The position numbers were made by a program, and so were the translations under genes. 64,000 nucleotides of DNA from a virus. The notes below the pieces were generated by a model that saw only the letters and a list, made by a program, of their open reading frames with translations, was not told the origin of the DNA and ran no database searches. Position 1 is the stretch's first letter. Each line of letters starts with the position of its first letter. Location of the stretch: positions 1 to 64,000 of the IMG/VR virus record IMGVR_UViG_3300037843_000261, one strand, 5' to 3'. Shown piece after piece: positions 28,001-35,855 of this stretch.

Positions 28001-29738
28001 TCATAGTGCGATGGGGCCAGAAGAGTATGCTTTGGAGATGCTGGAAAGGGAAGGTATATCCAAGAAATTCCCGGAGGACTACTTTAAGAGGGCACCAGAC
28101 TACTTTGATACCCCGGAAGGCGGCTGGAGGATAAGTGACCAAGCTGAGGGGCGTTTGATGAATCTCGTGCAAGGGGTGTACCTTGCCAAGAGTGATGAAG
28201 ACAAGTTACAAGCGCTTGATAAGGTCTTGCAGTTTTCCCACCCCCGCAGCGACCTGTCAAGCTGGCTGGTGCAAGGCGGAAGGACCACCTTGAATCGGCT
28301 CTTCACCGGCATGAATGAATATGAGCGGTGGGAGCAATACGGCGGCGTGGAGGAGGCAAAAGAGTTAAACAAGGAGTTCAATAAGGGTAGGAATGCCCCC
28401 CTTATTCCCAAGGAGGCGTGGAGCACGGAGCCGGGCGGAGAGCCGCTCAAGCCCGAGACTCAATCCACTATCGCTGAGATGGTAGCGGATATACGCAAGA
28501 TATACCCTGAGTGCCAGCGCATCTCCTTGGCAGGCTCCGCCGCTCGTGACGAACTCAAACCCAAGTCTGACATTGATGTGGTCATTGATTTCCCCAAGGG
28601 CACTCCCGCATGGGATATGGTGGAAAGAGACCAACCACTTTGGGACAAGTACCAACAGGTGGAAGGTCGGATGGTGGACTTCATCATCCATGTAAAAGGT
28701 GGACCGCACGCCGGGCAGTATGATTACCGGGAGGAGTTGGGTCTCCCCAATCCCATGAAAACTTTGTGGGAGGCTACAACCAAGACCGCTTCCTTCTCCG
28801 TTGAAGGTGAGGGATGGCTGACCCCCGATGGTCGTTTCCTCCCCAACGCTTTCGGTGAAAAGCACGAAGACAGCGCCCTGCGCCTCGGGTTTTTAACCAA
28901 GGAAGAAGCCAAGAAGATAAAGAACGACACCCAGCGGAAAGAGCAGGTCATTGCCAAGGGGAACATTCGGGTTGGATTCTCTAACACCGGCAACACCATC
29001 TTCTTTGAGTCAAAGACTCTTGATGCCGATACCAAGAACCTGATAGGTATGGGCTTGGAGAATCTGCCGAGAGGCGTTCGTAAGGTCTCAGTTTCAACCC
29101 AAGATGAGATGTATTACCTGTGGACTTTGCAAGAAGCTCAAGAGGTTTTTTGGGGTAATGAGCCGATGCCCCAAAACATGGCCTACCTGAGCGTGGCTTC
29201 CAAGACCGCCGCTCTCCCCGGCCTCGGACTCCTCCAGCCTGGACACGGGGATGATTCCAGTGCGTTTGACCCCGGCTATTACATGACCGAGGGGTGCGGT
29301 ATATTTGCTGTGGCATTGGCCCGATTGAATCGAGGTGTCGTGTACTTTATGTCCGACCCCGAAGGCGACCCATGGCATAATATTGGGGAGATGAGTCCAG
29401 AACAGATTGCAGAGCTTGAAGATAGCGGCAATTTGGTGGACTGGAACATGACCCACGTCTACTGCATGGCACCGGACGGAAAGACCTACGACATCAAGGG
29501 TCAGCGGTCACCAGCGGTCATGGCGAAGGATTTTGACATGGACCCGGCGAACCCCGAGGTGAGCTTGGATGGAGGTCCTTATCAACCCGACGACTTCATG
29601 AACCAGTTTATGGGGGAGATACCCGAATCTGGAGAAGGCGAGCGTCCCTTGTACGGCAATGAGAAAGATGTGGCAGAAGTGACACAGTACATCTTGAAGA
29701 ACCCGAGGAAATATGGACTTACTCGAAAAGGATGCTAA
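25098..29738 (+). CDS. Giant polyvalent protein: papain-like, ARTs, MNT nucleotidyltransferase
   Basis: ATG 25098 has AAAAGG 9 bp upstream; GTG 25053 is the alternative (1561 aa, used for numbering). Domains: papain-like 1 (Cys in SGACKFISLF, His in GNWGHQYN, Asp in KPLDLAEGF); ART about 183-290 (LYFHVTDNPNF); GPEFDKVPRG repeat 341-451; ART 471-575 (IAYHVSRRRSRNSILKNGL); second repeat about 795-890 (GPSYDRIERG); a helical region; MNT-type nucleotidyltransferase 1135-1225 (GSAARDELKPKSDIDVVIDF); GWLTPDGR domain 1250-1370; papain-like 2 (Cys1415 in EGCGIF, His1468 in THVYC, Asp1480 in TYDIKG). KTA motifs mark several borders. Probably injected and possibly processed. Confidence 0.8.
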   Translation: MPDNLTIYPVTPEWVSKAKVFLAEKWKERAQELGKSNPTDMSGACKFISLFGKTIFGLDIQGNWGHQYNITPDGKPLDLAEGFSGEVSYLHDSEFFNNPKHRESMASCMPRVRRWAEEFIQRYPLLDKTASTQTRWSHPLLNGLKAETRKAPTFEDFKHDFSIDIKHGLYFHVTDNPNFTIDPAKGPRDMSSMGGGTPVPGKLMVTSHLENWTDYYESDRAYVAVIDMSEVPRESYHQVSRGFGNEFWVENPQAVKVAAVMPVKEAIKLDRTYQNVLDLHSDEDLLEFYNQFHAPAEPEWKPPKEQGKLPFRGKGIPVVAYEPCDFELLWATWHNKVLLTDDMGLWHVKWFQELNQHSQRHDPIPSWGPEFDKVPRGRAEVNKKKKRVRLYTDAAPKGSRAGESITGEVDFDFTPEEVVAKIKQKYPSLRDFEFVDEVAPRIMGKWAADEFEYPQIAYHVSRRRSRNSILKNGLQMYHKQQYEDVEHEPAVYLFGSLTDAENWVGEQQPYTGQACDIWEVKVPQGEGTFWPDFEVRHEYPTAWKYLWDIPPQNIKLIKTISLPKQAALPTGKAIDDLGISGQQGWSYDEPFPDRHNDFYEDDQVQNPHNEHPLTASLSPAYTEEVKKLEYEHELISLAEEMGNFERVVWERQPVLKTHMLDTVGLAGSANDYPHLRAVHVGDPDYWFSRLTEDYSRDSKAWVVEIYPTEDDYLCDDVQYAMDPSGGDKAYSAILITPRTQLVEGKDFRYVKELTEEDLPEVYDEDDGFGFKDAAIKKTVIMWVRHEGKLYTTVQVGGKSHAQWLEELSLPFSGPSYDRIERGVAIVDRGHRVVHLVKNAGGYTPNDVVEYIKNRYNLKEFIFVDTESSDTGIVAFKKVASDDAYYDAAEAFFDRESVVAVEVITEYMQHVRQKRYRQQWNVVPAARLIKIWEDYMKTGFVRDSAGLNQIAETVIDNCFKIYVNSILCGHSAMGPEEYALEMLEREGISKKFPEDYFKRAPDYFDTPEGGWRISDQAEGRLMNLVQGVYLAKSDEDKLQALDKVLQFSHPRSDLSSWLVQGGRTTLNRLFTGMNEYERWEQYGGVEEAKELNKEFNKGRNAPLIPKEAWSTEPGGEPLKPETQSTIAEMVADIRKIYPECQRISLAGSAARDELKPKSDIDVVIDFPKGTPAWDMVERDQPLWDKYQQVEGRMVDFIIHVKGGPHAGQYDYREELGLPNPMKTLWEATTKTASFSVEGEGWLTPDGRFLPNAFGEKHEDSALRLGFLTKEEAKKIKNDTQRKEQVIAKGNIRVGFSNTGNTIFFESKTLDADTKNLIGMGLENLPRGVRKVSVSTQDEMYYLWTLQEAQEVFWGNEPMPQNMAYLSVASKTAALPGLGLLQPGHGDDSSAFDPGYYMTEGCGIFAVALARLNRGVVYFMSDPEGDPWHNIGEMSPEQIAELEDSGNLVDWNMTHVYCMAPDGKTYDIKGQRSPAVMAKDFDMDPANPEVSLDGGPYQPDDFMNQFMGEIPESGEGERPLYGNEKDVAEVTQYILKNPRKYGLTRKGC

Positions 29739-32700
29739 CTCCATAACGGATGAGGAGTTGGCTCGGGTAGCGCACCAGATTACTCGGCCCAGAAAAACTG
29801 CCTCACCAAAAATAGGAGCCGGTGTGGAGTCCCCCAATTTCCGGCGTTGGTTTGCCGGGTCCAAAGTGGTGGACCAGCAAGGCCGACCGCTCCGGGCCTT
29901 CGGCGCCCGGTCATCGGTGGACTTCGAGGAGTTCAGCACAGACGGCGTTGTGACCACGGAGACAGGCGAGCCGCTGTCCTCCGGTAGCGGCTGGGACCCC
30001 AGCGCTTTCATGGGAGCACATTTCGCCGTGGACCCCAAGGTCGCTGATATGTTCGCCATGGGCAAGGGGTGGACTCAGACCCGGTATGAGGGCAATGAAG
30101 AAAAACCCCGTGTCATTCCCGTGTATCTCCGTATCACCAACCCCAAAGACTTTGGCAGCGAGAAGAACATGCTCCAGTTCATCTATCAGGGGAAGATAGG
30201 TGGGTATGAAGAGGAGCTTTTGCAGTCCGCCATGATAGCCGATGGCATAAGCCCGGAGGATGAGGAGGGTTCCCCACAGAAAGCCGATGAGTGGTATCGA
30301 GAGTACGATACCGATACAGCTTTCCGGCAGGGACAGAATGAGTGGCTGTTCGAGCGTATGCACCCCGAAGAGGGGGAAGAGGAGATGCTCAAAGATGCTG
30401 CCTATGACCTCGCCATGCAAGCAAGAGCAAAGCTGCAAGCCGCAGGGCACGACGGTATCCGTTACAAGAATCTGGTGGAAGGTGGAGTTGCTTGGATAGC
30501 CTTCGAGCCTAACCAAATTAAGTCAGCAATTGCACAACAATACGACCCACAGAGGGCAGAGTTCACCGCCGCTCTCAAGAAAGCATTCTTTGTCAGCAAG
30601 CGGGGATACGCAGGATACAACACTTTGGAAAACGCCCTCTATGAGGTGGAGGGTGACTTGCCAAAAGTGGAAGCCATCCTCGCTCAGCATGGAGCGGAGA
30701 TGGCGCTCGCCTACAATGGTGGCAAGTTTTATGAGGTGGGCGGTGCGGTGGTCGCCGTGGATGATGACGGAACCTTCACCATGTGGTCTGACGTTCGAGA
30801 CCTCCTCTTCGATTACAATGCCGAGAAGTTCCTGCCTGATTCGGAAGAAAAATTTAACAAGGAATTTTGGGCCTACCCCTCCACCTTGTATCATGGGACG
30901 GATGAGGACAAGGTAGAGACCATTCTGCAACAGGGATTGCTCCCTATGGATGAGACTCGGGGGTTGAGTAACCGAAGCACGGGAGCGGCGGTCTTCACCA
31001 GCACCGACTGGGATGAGTCCGGCTACTACGACACCGTGTTAGAGATTGACACCGAGGCCATGAAGCGAGAGCTTCCTCCCAGTAGCTTACCCTTTGCCGG
31101 TAAGGAGACTGATATCGCCGAGGGCGAGACACGGGAGTATCTCGCTCATGTACTGGGGGATGACGATTACCATTACGACTACGAGCAGGGGATGTCCCCC
31201 AACACTGTCATCCTGCATGGCGCTGTCCCTCCGAAATACATCAAGGTTGCCAAGCCGGGTGAAATCGGTTGCACGGTCATCCGTAAGTCCACGGGAGAAA
31301 AAGGTACCCTGTTGGACATTCGGGATATCATGGAGACCAATGATGCGGGTGAGGATGTTCGTCAGAAGTACCACGGCGGCAACAAGCGGTTTCTGACGGT
31401 GAAGTGGAGCAGGAGTGGCATGGACTACGGTGTTTATGATAGCGATGTGACATATGCCCAGCCTAAGACCGCCGCCCGGCAAGTCCCGGAGCCAGCCGAT
31501 TGGGAAGACTGGCAATATGCCAGCGGAGGCCGTTGGCGTTCCCAATTTTACATCAAGGCCCCTGAGACAAAAAAGGGATACATCCCCTACACCGCTGTCA
31601 TGCAGAGTTGGACGGATGCCGAGCCGGGTCTTCCTACCTTTGGTAACAAAGCGGTCAGCTTTCTCTTTTTGAACGCCGATGCCAACCTGCTTGGTGCCTA
31701 TGGGACTACCAACACAGGACACGTTGCCGAGGTGTTCACCAAGGTGGGTGGTCTGGTCATGAGCGCCCTGCACGACCTCCGTCCCCCGGCGATGTACTTT
31801 TCGGCGGAGGGCGTTGGTAGAGCCGCCCTGTATGCACGCATGGCACGGCTGGGAGCGTCCGCCAGCGGATATATTCCCTACGTCGTGGACCAAGGAACAG
31901 TGACCTACTTCGCTCTCGTGTCTCCCGCTGTGGATGCTGATTACCGGTACTGGGGGAAGGACGTGATTCAACCCCTGATGACCGCTAAGACTGCCAAGAC
32001 CGCCTCGGAATGGGGAGGTTTCTGTCCCCGTTGTGGTTCGGACCAGACAGCGTGGGCGATGCACTCTGCGACCACTGACACCTATTTCTGCATGGATTGC
32101 AAGGGCAGCACCGACATTGAACGGGACATGCACCCCGACTTACGGTCGGCTATGAAGATAGCTGGATTGGTAGGATACCCGTGGGCGATATGGGAGGGCA
32201 AGGTTCTCCTTAGCCCGAGGGGAATGGCACACACCGACTGGTTCTCTCGTATGGGAATCCCCGACCGAGGACCGGAGTTTGACCGCATCCCAAGGGGCAA
32301 CTTTTACATTGACAAAGCTAAGAGGCAAATCTACGTCTGGACGGATGCCGAGACTTATGACTACTCTAAGAACCCCTCAGAAGAGAGCCTAGACGATACG
32401 GTGGTTTTTGGTCCATGGGGAGGAAGGAGATTCGACCTTGAATTTACTCCTCCCGAGGTGATAGAAGCCATCAAGCGAAAGTACCCCTACACCGAAGCTT
32501 ATGAGGTGGTTGACTGGATGCCGCCCGGCTCCGTTCACAAGTGGAGTTCCGGCGAGTGGTGGAGGCGTTGGCGCAAGACCTATCTTATCTCCAAGGGTAC
32601 CATCCTCTACCACGGCACAACGGAAGATTTCCCGGCAATGGACATCCAAACCCCGGCATGGTTTAGCACCTCTGAATCTGTTGCCGAGTACTTTAAGGCG

Positions 32701-33750
32701 TGGCATGGCGGCGAGGAGGGCGAGCAACGCATTCTCAAATTCCAAGTCACCAAGCCTATCCGTCTCCCAAGGATAGATGGTTCGGAAGACCTTGAAAGAC
32801 TCGCTGATATGTTCAACTTCCCCAGCCCGCTAAGTGGGCATGATTATGTGGAAGACCTTGCCCAAGTCCTCCCCGGCTGGATTATCCCCCACAACTACCC
32901 GGACGGCGATGATATCCTGCTCGTCAGTGACCGGGACATCATACCCATCAATGAGCCGGAAGAGGAAGAAGAGGAAATCTCGCAGGAGGGTTTGCCCCCC
33001 GGAGCTTGGAGGAACAACTCTGGTCTCCCCGGCTATTGGACTCGTGAGGGTACCACCACCATTTACCACATGACACCCGAGGAGATAGCGGAGCGGGAAC
33101 AGAGGTTGCAGAAGCGGTCAGCGGCGGAGCCGGTCAAGGCTGAGGAGGCGACGTGGAGCCGTCCGCTCTACCACGGCACCTCGGCTTACCGGGCGAAGAA
33201 AATAAAGGCCCAGAAGAGCTTCTACGGTGAGACCGAGGGCTACAACGAGATGGGGGTGGGGGTCTATACCCACCCGTCCATGAACCGCACCAGCCCATGG
33301 GCAGCGGGCCGGGCGCAGGGAGCTTTCATGGAGCTTCATTTCACCCGTCCTCTAAAGTTGGCAGTGAAGAATCCGCAAGGCGAGTGGGTATCCTCCATGG
33401 GAGGAGAAAGTCATCGGTTTATTAGCAAGGCACCGACGCAGAGAGAACTCGTTGACGCCGGATACGATGGTATCTACGATAAGCACGGCACTACGCAGGT
33501 TCCCCACCAAGTGCTTCTGTTCAATCAGCCGGTGCTGGGGTCGGGCGGGGCACACAAACTCAATCAACTGATTGACTGGGACAAGGTCCGCATTATCAAC
33601 TTCAACGAGTCCCAGCATGGTTACCTCAAGGGGTTGGAGAACACCGAAGAAGCACCCCATTACCGGGGAGCTTCTCAAATGACCGCCGCCGATGACCGGC
33701 CCATGCCCAAGGAGTTTGTCACCACCAAGAACCTCAAGACTAACATTTAG
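29713..33750 (+). CDS. Giant polyvalent protein with four ART domains
   Basis: ATG 29713 follows GAGGAAAT and overlaps the previous gene by 26 bp. ART1 about 40-275 is of the PolyVal type (FRRWFAGSKVVDQQGRPLRA ... HDGIRYKNLVEGGVAWIAFE), but the usual YHGT is AFGA. ART2 391-512 (STLYHGTDEDKVETILQQGL). A zinc ribbon at about 771-796 (CPRCGS...CMDCKG). The GPEFDRIPRG repeat 821-935. ART3 from about 964 (ILYHGTTEDFPAMDIQTPAW). ART4 from about 1151 (PLYHGTSAYRAKKIKAQKSF). KTA motifs precede several domains. Likely a delivered effector set. Confidence 0.8.
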   Translation: MDLLEKDANSITDEELARVAHQITRPRKTASPKIGAGVESPNFRRWFAGSKVVDQQGRPLRAFGARSSVDFEEFSTDGVVTTETGEPLSSGSGWDPSAFMGAHFAVDPKVADMFAMGKGWTQTRYEGNEEKPRVIPVYLRITNPKDFGSEKNMLQFIYQGKIGGYEEELLQSAMIADGISPEDEEGSPQKADEWYREYDTDTAFRQGQNEWLFERMHPEEGEEEMLKDAAYDLAMQARAKLQAAGHDGIRYKNLVEGGVAWIAFEPNQIKSAIAQQYDPQRAEFTAALKKAFFVSKRGYAGYNTLENALYEVEGDLPKVEAILAQHGAEMALAYNGGKFYEVGGAVVAVDDDGTFTMWSDVRDLLFDYNAEKFLPDSEEKFNKEFWAYPSTLYHGTDEDKVETILQQGLLPMDETRGLSNRSTGAAVFTSTDWDESGYYDTVLEIDTEAMKRELPPSSLPFAGKETDIAEGETREYLAHVLGDDDYHYDYEQGMSPNTVILHGAVPPKYIKVAKPGEIGCTVIRKSTGEKGTLLDIRDIMETNDAGEDVRQKYHGGNKRFLTVKWSRSGMDYGVYDSDVTYAQPKTAARQVPEPADWEDWQYASGGRWRSQFYIKAPETKKGYIPYTAVMQSWTDAEPGLPTFGNKAVSFLFLNADANLLGAYGTTNTGHVAEVFTKVGGLVMSALHDLRPPAMYFSAEGVGRAALYARMARLGASASGYIPYVVDQGTVTYFALVSPAVDADYRYWGKDVIQPLMTAKTAKTASEWGGFCPRCGSDQTAWAMHSATTDTYFCMDCKGSTDIERDMHPDLRSAMKIAGLVGYPWAIWEGKVLLSPRGMAHTDWFSRMGIPDRGPEFDRIPRGNFYIDKAKRQIYVWTDAETYDYSKNPSEESLDDTVVFGPWGGRRFDLEFTPPEVIEAIKRKYPYTEAYEVVDWMPPGSVHKWSSGEWWRRWRKTYLISKGTILYHGTTEDFPAMDIQTPAWFSTSESVAEYFKAWHGGEEGEQRILKFQVTKPIRLPRIDGSEDLERLADMFNFPSPLSGHDYVEDLAQVLPGWIIPHNYPDGDDILLVSDRDIIPINEPEEEEEEISQEGLPPGAWRNNSGLPGYWTREGTTTIYHMTPEEIAEREQRLQKRSAAEPVKAEEATWSRPLYHGTSAYRAKKIKAQKSFYGETEGYNEMGVGVYTHPSMNRTSPWAAGRAQGAFMELHFTRPLKLAVKNPQGEWVSSMGGESHRFISKAPTQRELVDAGYDGIYDKHGTTQVPHQVLLFNQPVLGSGGAHKLNQLIDWDKVRIINFNESQHGYLKGLENTEEAPHYRGASQMTAADDRPMPKEFVTTKNLKTNI

Positions 33751-34126
33751 TTTTTAGTGCGTTTACCATCCTGTCAAAATCAACATCAGGAAAAGCACCT
33801 CGTGCCCTATTATAAATCCAACAAGTAAGGCGAGTATTTTCTGGTGAATAATCTCCTGTTTGATTTCTGCGGTCTAAGGAGGGACTAAATGAGTTTGTTC
33901 TACTTCCTTTACCATTACCAACATTTAACTCAAGGGGTAGGTTAGTTACTTCACATACTCCCCGTTCTAATTTTTTTCTAATCCAGTCCTGAGTTATAAG
34001 ACACTGCACTTTATCCTTTATTGCTCTTTTCCGAGCATTGTTGAGCATGAAAGCCGCCCGGCCCTTAGTTGTGGTGTAGTATTTTGAAAACTTACGCCAA
34101 TTTTGTTCTCGTTCCTTAGTTGTCAT
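33740..34126 (-). CDS. Small HNH-type homing endonuclease
   Basis: A 128-residue protein behind GTGGAGG. The core CEVTNLPLEL, SFSPSLDRRNQTGDYSPENT, RLTCWIYNRARGAFP is the compact phage HNH variant with an LDR region. The N-terminus is basic and helical. Its 3' end overlaps the convergent giant gene by 11 bp. Confidence 0.8.
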   Translation of the reverse strand: MTTKEREQNWRKFSKYYTTTKGRAAFMLNNARKRAIKDKVQCLITQDWIRKKLERGVCEVTNLPLELNVGNGKGSRTNSFSPSLDRRNQTGDYSPENTRLTCWIYNRARGAFPDVDFDRMVNALKTKC

Positions 34127-34203
34127 AAGACCTCCACTAAGGAATGGATAGTTAGCAGACTATACTAAACTTTGAAATAAACGTGGGAGGGGGGTAGTTT
34201 TTA

Positions 34204-34401
34204 TTACTCCCGGAACTTGGCAGCGAACGTATATGCCCACGCCGGGGTGGTGTAATCGAATTGTGTGAGGGCGAAGCGCCCGGCTTCCTTGAGAGCTTTT
34301 ATCGCCTCCGGGCTATCCCGGTGCTTGATGATAAGCCGGTCAATTTCCTTCACAAACTCTTCGACGGTCGCCTCCGTGGCGATGTCACCAATCATACTCA
34401 T
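34204..34401 (-). CDS. Hypothetical small protein
   Basis: A 65-residue protein from ATG 34401; a longer reading to 34464 lacks a ribosome site. The start overlaps the stop of the zinc gene upstream (ATGA). Helical (TVEEFVKEIDRLIIKHRDSP). Unknown function. Confidence 0.65.
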   Translation of the reverse strand: MSMIGDIATEATVEEFVKEIDRLIIKHRDSPEAIKALKEAGRFALTQFDYTTPAWAYTFAAKFRE

Positions 34402-34541
34402 TTGAAGAATACCTCTGCTACCGTTTCCTTGGACACGGGGAAAGTTCCCTGTATCTGCCCGCATTCCAAACAGACAGTGAACTCTACGTAATCACCCCCG
34501 CCGACGTTCAGGTTATAGGGCACGTATCCGTCCGTTTCCAC
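34398..34541 (-). CDS. Small zinc-finger-like protein with unclear start
   Basis: This frame ends in an ATGA overlap with the gene at 34401, arguing it is real. Residues include GYVPYNLNVGGGDYVEFTVC and CLECGQIQGTFPV, a CxxCG type seen in small phage proteins. The frame stays open back to about 34620 with plausible residues (HHRHDYQDGEADVETDG), but has no ATG, GTG or TTG there. GTG 34541 is the only in-frame start and may be internal. ATG 34613, behind TTAGGAG, is in another frame and stops after nine codons. Confidence 0.5.
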   Translation of the reverse strand: METDGYVPYNLNVGGGDYVEFTVCLECGQIQGTFPVSKETVAEVFFK

Positions 34542-34614
34542 GTCCGCTTCTCCATCCTGATAATCATGACGATGGTGGCTGCCTAATGGCTTTCGTGGAC
34601 CCGGCTGTTCATGT

Positions 34615-34806
34615 TCAGTCTCCTAATCGCCCCTCGGGTTCGATATCCGACGCCTCGTCTGGTTGTGGGTTGCGGAGGGCTTCCTTGATTTTTCTTCTTG
34701 CTGACTCAAAGTCCCTATCTGAGTAACCATTGTGGGCGGCGGCGATGTTGCGCTCTTCCAAGATGGCAAAGGCTTCATCCTTAGTCAATTCCAGAATAAT
34801 CTTCAT
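34615..34806 (-). CDS. Hypothetical small protein
   Basis: A 63-residue acidic protein (MKIILELTKDEAFAILEERN) behind GGAGGAAGT. Helical, no known domain. It overlaps the membrane-protein gene upstream by 26 bp. Confidence 0.65.
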   Translation of the reverse strand: MKIILELTKDEAFAILEERNIAAAHNGYSDRDFESARRKIKEALRNPQPDEASDIEPEGRLGD

Positions 34807-35239
34807 ACTTCCTCCATCCGAAACGGTATAGCCGAGTCAGTTTGTCGTAGAAGTTCAAGATTGTGAATTTGGCTTTCCAAAAGTTCAATCGGGCGAAAAA
34901 GGCTTTAACCCGACTTAGAAGTTGCTCCCAAGCGAAGGCGATACGCTGCCGAAAAGTGCGGTGTTGCCGCTCAGCATACTGCCGCAATGCCACTTGGTGA
35001 GCGTGGAAGGCGTTTACAGAGGCGTGCGGGTCTTTCTTGAGGGCATCGTATGCCTTGTTGGTGCAACGGTCGTCAAAGACCCACAGCGTGAGATTTCCGA
35101 AATCCTCAAAAAATGCCCACAAGATGAGGAGAGCGCCAATCATCGTCACGTAAGTCCCATCGGCAAACAAGAGTGCTCCCCCGACCGCTCCGAGGAGCTT
35201 TCGGAAAGAGCCGTTCCGGTCTGTCATTTTGTTCAACAT
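34781..35239 (-). CDS. Membrane protein with hydrophobic hairpin
   Basis: A 152-residue protein with GGAGGATGACTC before ATG. Residues 15-45 contain LLGAVGGALLFADGTYVTMI and GALLILWAFFEDFG, probably two short spans. The rest is strongly basic (RQHRTFRQRIAFAWEQLLSR). Its start overlaps the stop of another small membrane protein. A lysis or membrane-associated role is possible, not shown. Confidence 0.65.
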   Translation of the reverse strand: MLNKMTDRNGSFRKLLGAVGGALLFADGTYVTMIGALLILWAFFEDFGNLTLWVFDDRCTNKAYDALKKDPHASVNAFHAHQVALRQYAERQHRTFRQRIAFAWEQLLSRVKAFFARLNFWKAKFTILNFYDKLTRLYRFGWRKYEDYSGID

Positions 35240-35406
35240 GAGTCATCCTCCTCCGCATAGCGGCGTTCGACGGCAGCGGCTTTAATGCCGCAGTAATAGC
35301 CAAAGCATACCGATGCGAGGACTATAAGTCCCAAACCCAACGGGGCCGCTTTGACTAACCATAACATTCCAAACAGGATACGGGATAGCATCGACTTTAC
35401 CCCCAT
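35233..35406 (-). CDS. Small membrane protein (57 aa), leaderless start
   Basis: The frame is MGVKSMLSRILFGMLWLVKA, then APLGLGLIVLASVCFGYYCG, then a charged end (VERRYAEEDDSC). One or two hydrophobic helices. It stops inside the next start (ATGTTGA), a coupled arrangement. No ribosome site: CAGTATTAT is only 4 bp before ATG, so the mRNA is probably leaderless. Confidence 0.6.
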   Translation of the reverse strand: MGVKSMLSRILFGMLWLVKAAPLGLGLIVLASVCFGYYCGIKAAAVERRYAEEDDSC

Positions 35407-35410
35407 ACCT

Positions 35411-35419
35411 ATAATACTG
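35411..35419 (-). promoter_or_regulatory. -10 box at leaderless gene
   Basis: CAGTATTAT on the minus strand ends 4 bp before ATG 35406. The same box at the same distance precedes genes at 54127, 54346, 54493 and 42174. Confidence 0.5.
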
Positions 35420-35508
35420 AAAACCTAGAAAGTTCCCCAAAACCTCTTGCCGGGTAGCCACTGCTCCCATGCGCTGTCGAATAAGCAGTTATCCGGGGGC
35501 ATCGGTTT

Positions 35509-35805
35509 TTACAACGTATCATCGCACCAAGAACCGTATTTCGATATCCAATTTGAGGTGGGATGACGTTTGAATTGATACAGATTAAGCCTTGAGGCTT
35601 GAAGGCGGAGCAAGGTTAACTTTACGGCATCCGCTTTTAGAGATTGACCAGAAGTCATGCAGAGAGCATTCTCAAACCGCTCTAACTTACCACAGAGGGC
35701 TTGAAACTCTGCTTCAAAGTTAGACCCGATATAGCGGGTATCGAATCTTACCGCATCCCTGAGTTCCTGTACGAATCTGAAAAGGTCTCTGCGGCTCTTT
35801 GCCAT
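35509..35805 (-). CDS. Hypothetical protein
   Basis: A 98-residue basic helical protein (MAKSRRDLFRFVQELRDAVR) with GTGGAGGGAAC before ATG. The C-terminal part (LTLLRLQASRLNLYQFKRHP) is arginine-rich. No domain recognised. Driven by the promoter module at 35810-35831. Confidence 0.65.
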   Translation of the reverse strand: MAKSRRDLFRFVQELRDAVRFDTRYIGSNFEAEFQALCGKLERFENALCMTSGQSLKADAVKLTLLRLQASRLNLYQFKRHPTSNWISKYGSWCDDTL

Positions 35806-35809
35806 GTTC

Positions 35810-35831
35810 CCTCCACTCTCAGTATACCACA
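35810..35831 (-). promoter_or_regulatory. Extended -10 promoter fused to ribosome site
   Basis: The 22-nt element GTGGTATACTG...GTGGAGG is identical, over its full length, to 63003-63024 on the other strand and nearly so to 1457-1478. TGGTATACT fits an extended -10; GGAGG serves the ATG at 35805. Confidence 0.6.
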
Positions 35832-35855
35832 AGGTGGAGGGAAACACGGATTATT

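Noticed and set aside
35282-35470. A 62-codon minus-strand frame at this place
   Set aside because: It overlaps, in another frame, the hydrophobic 57-residue gene at 35233-35406, which has coupled stop/start geometry and a promoter.
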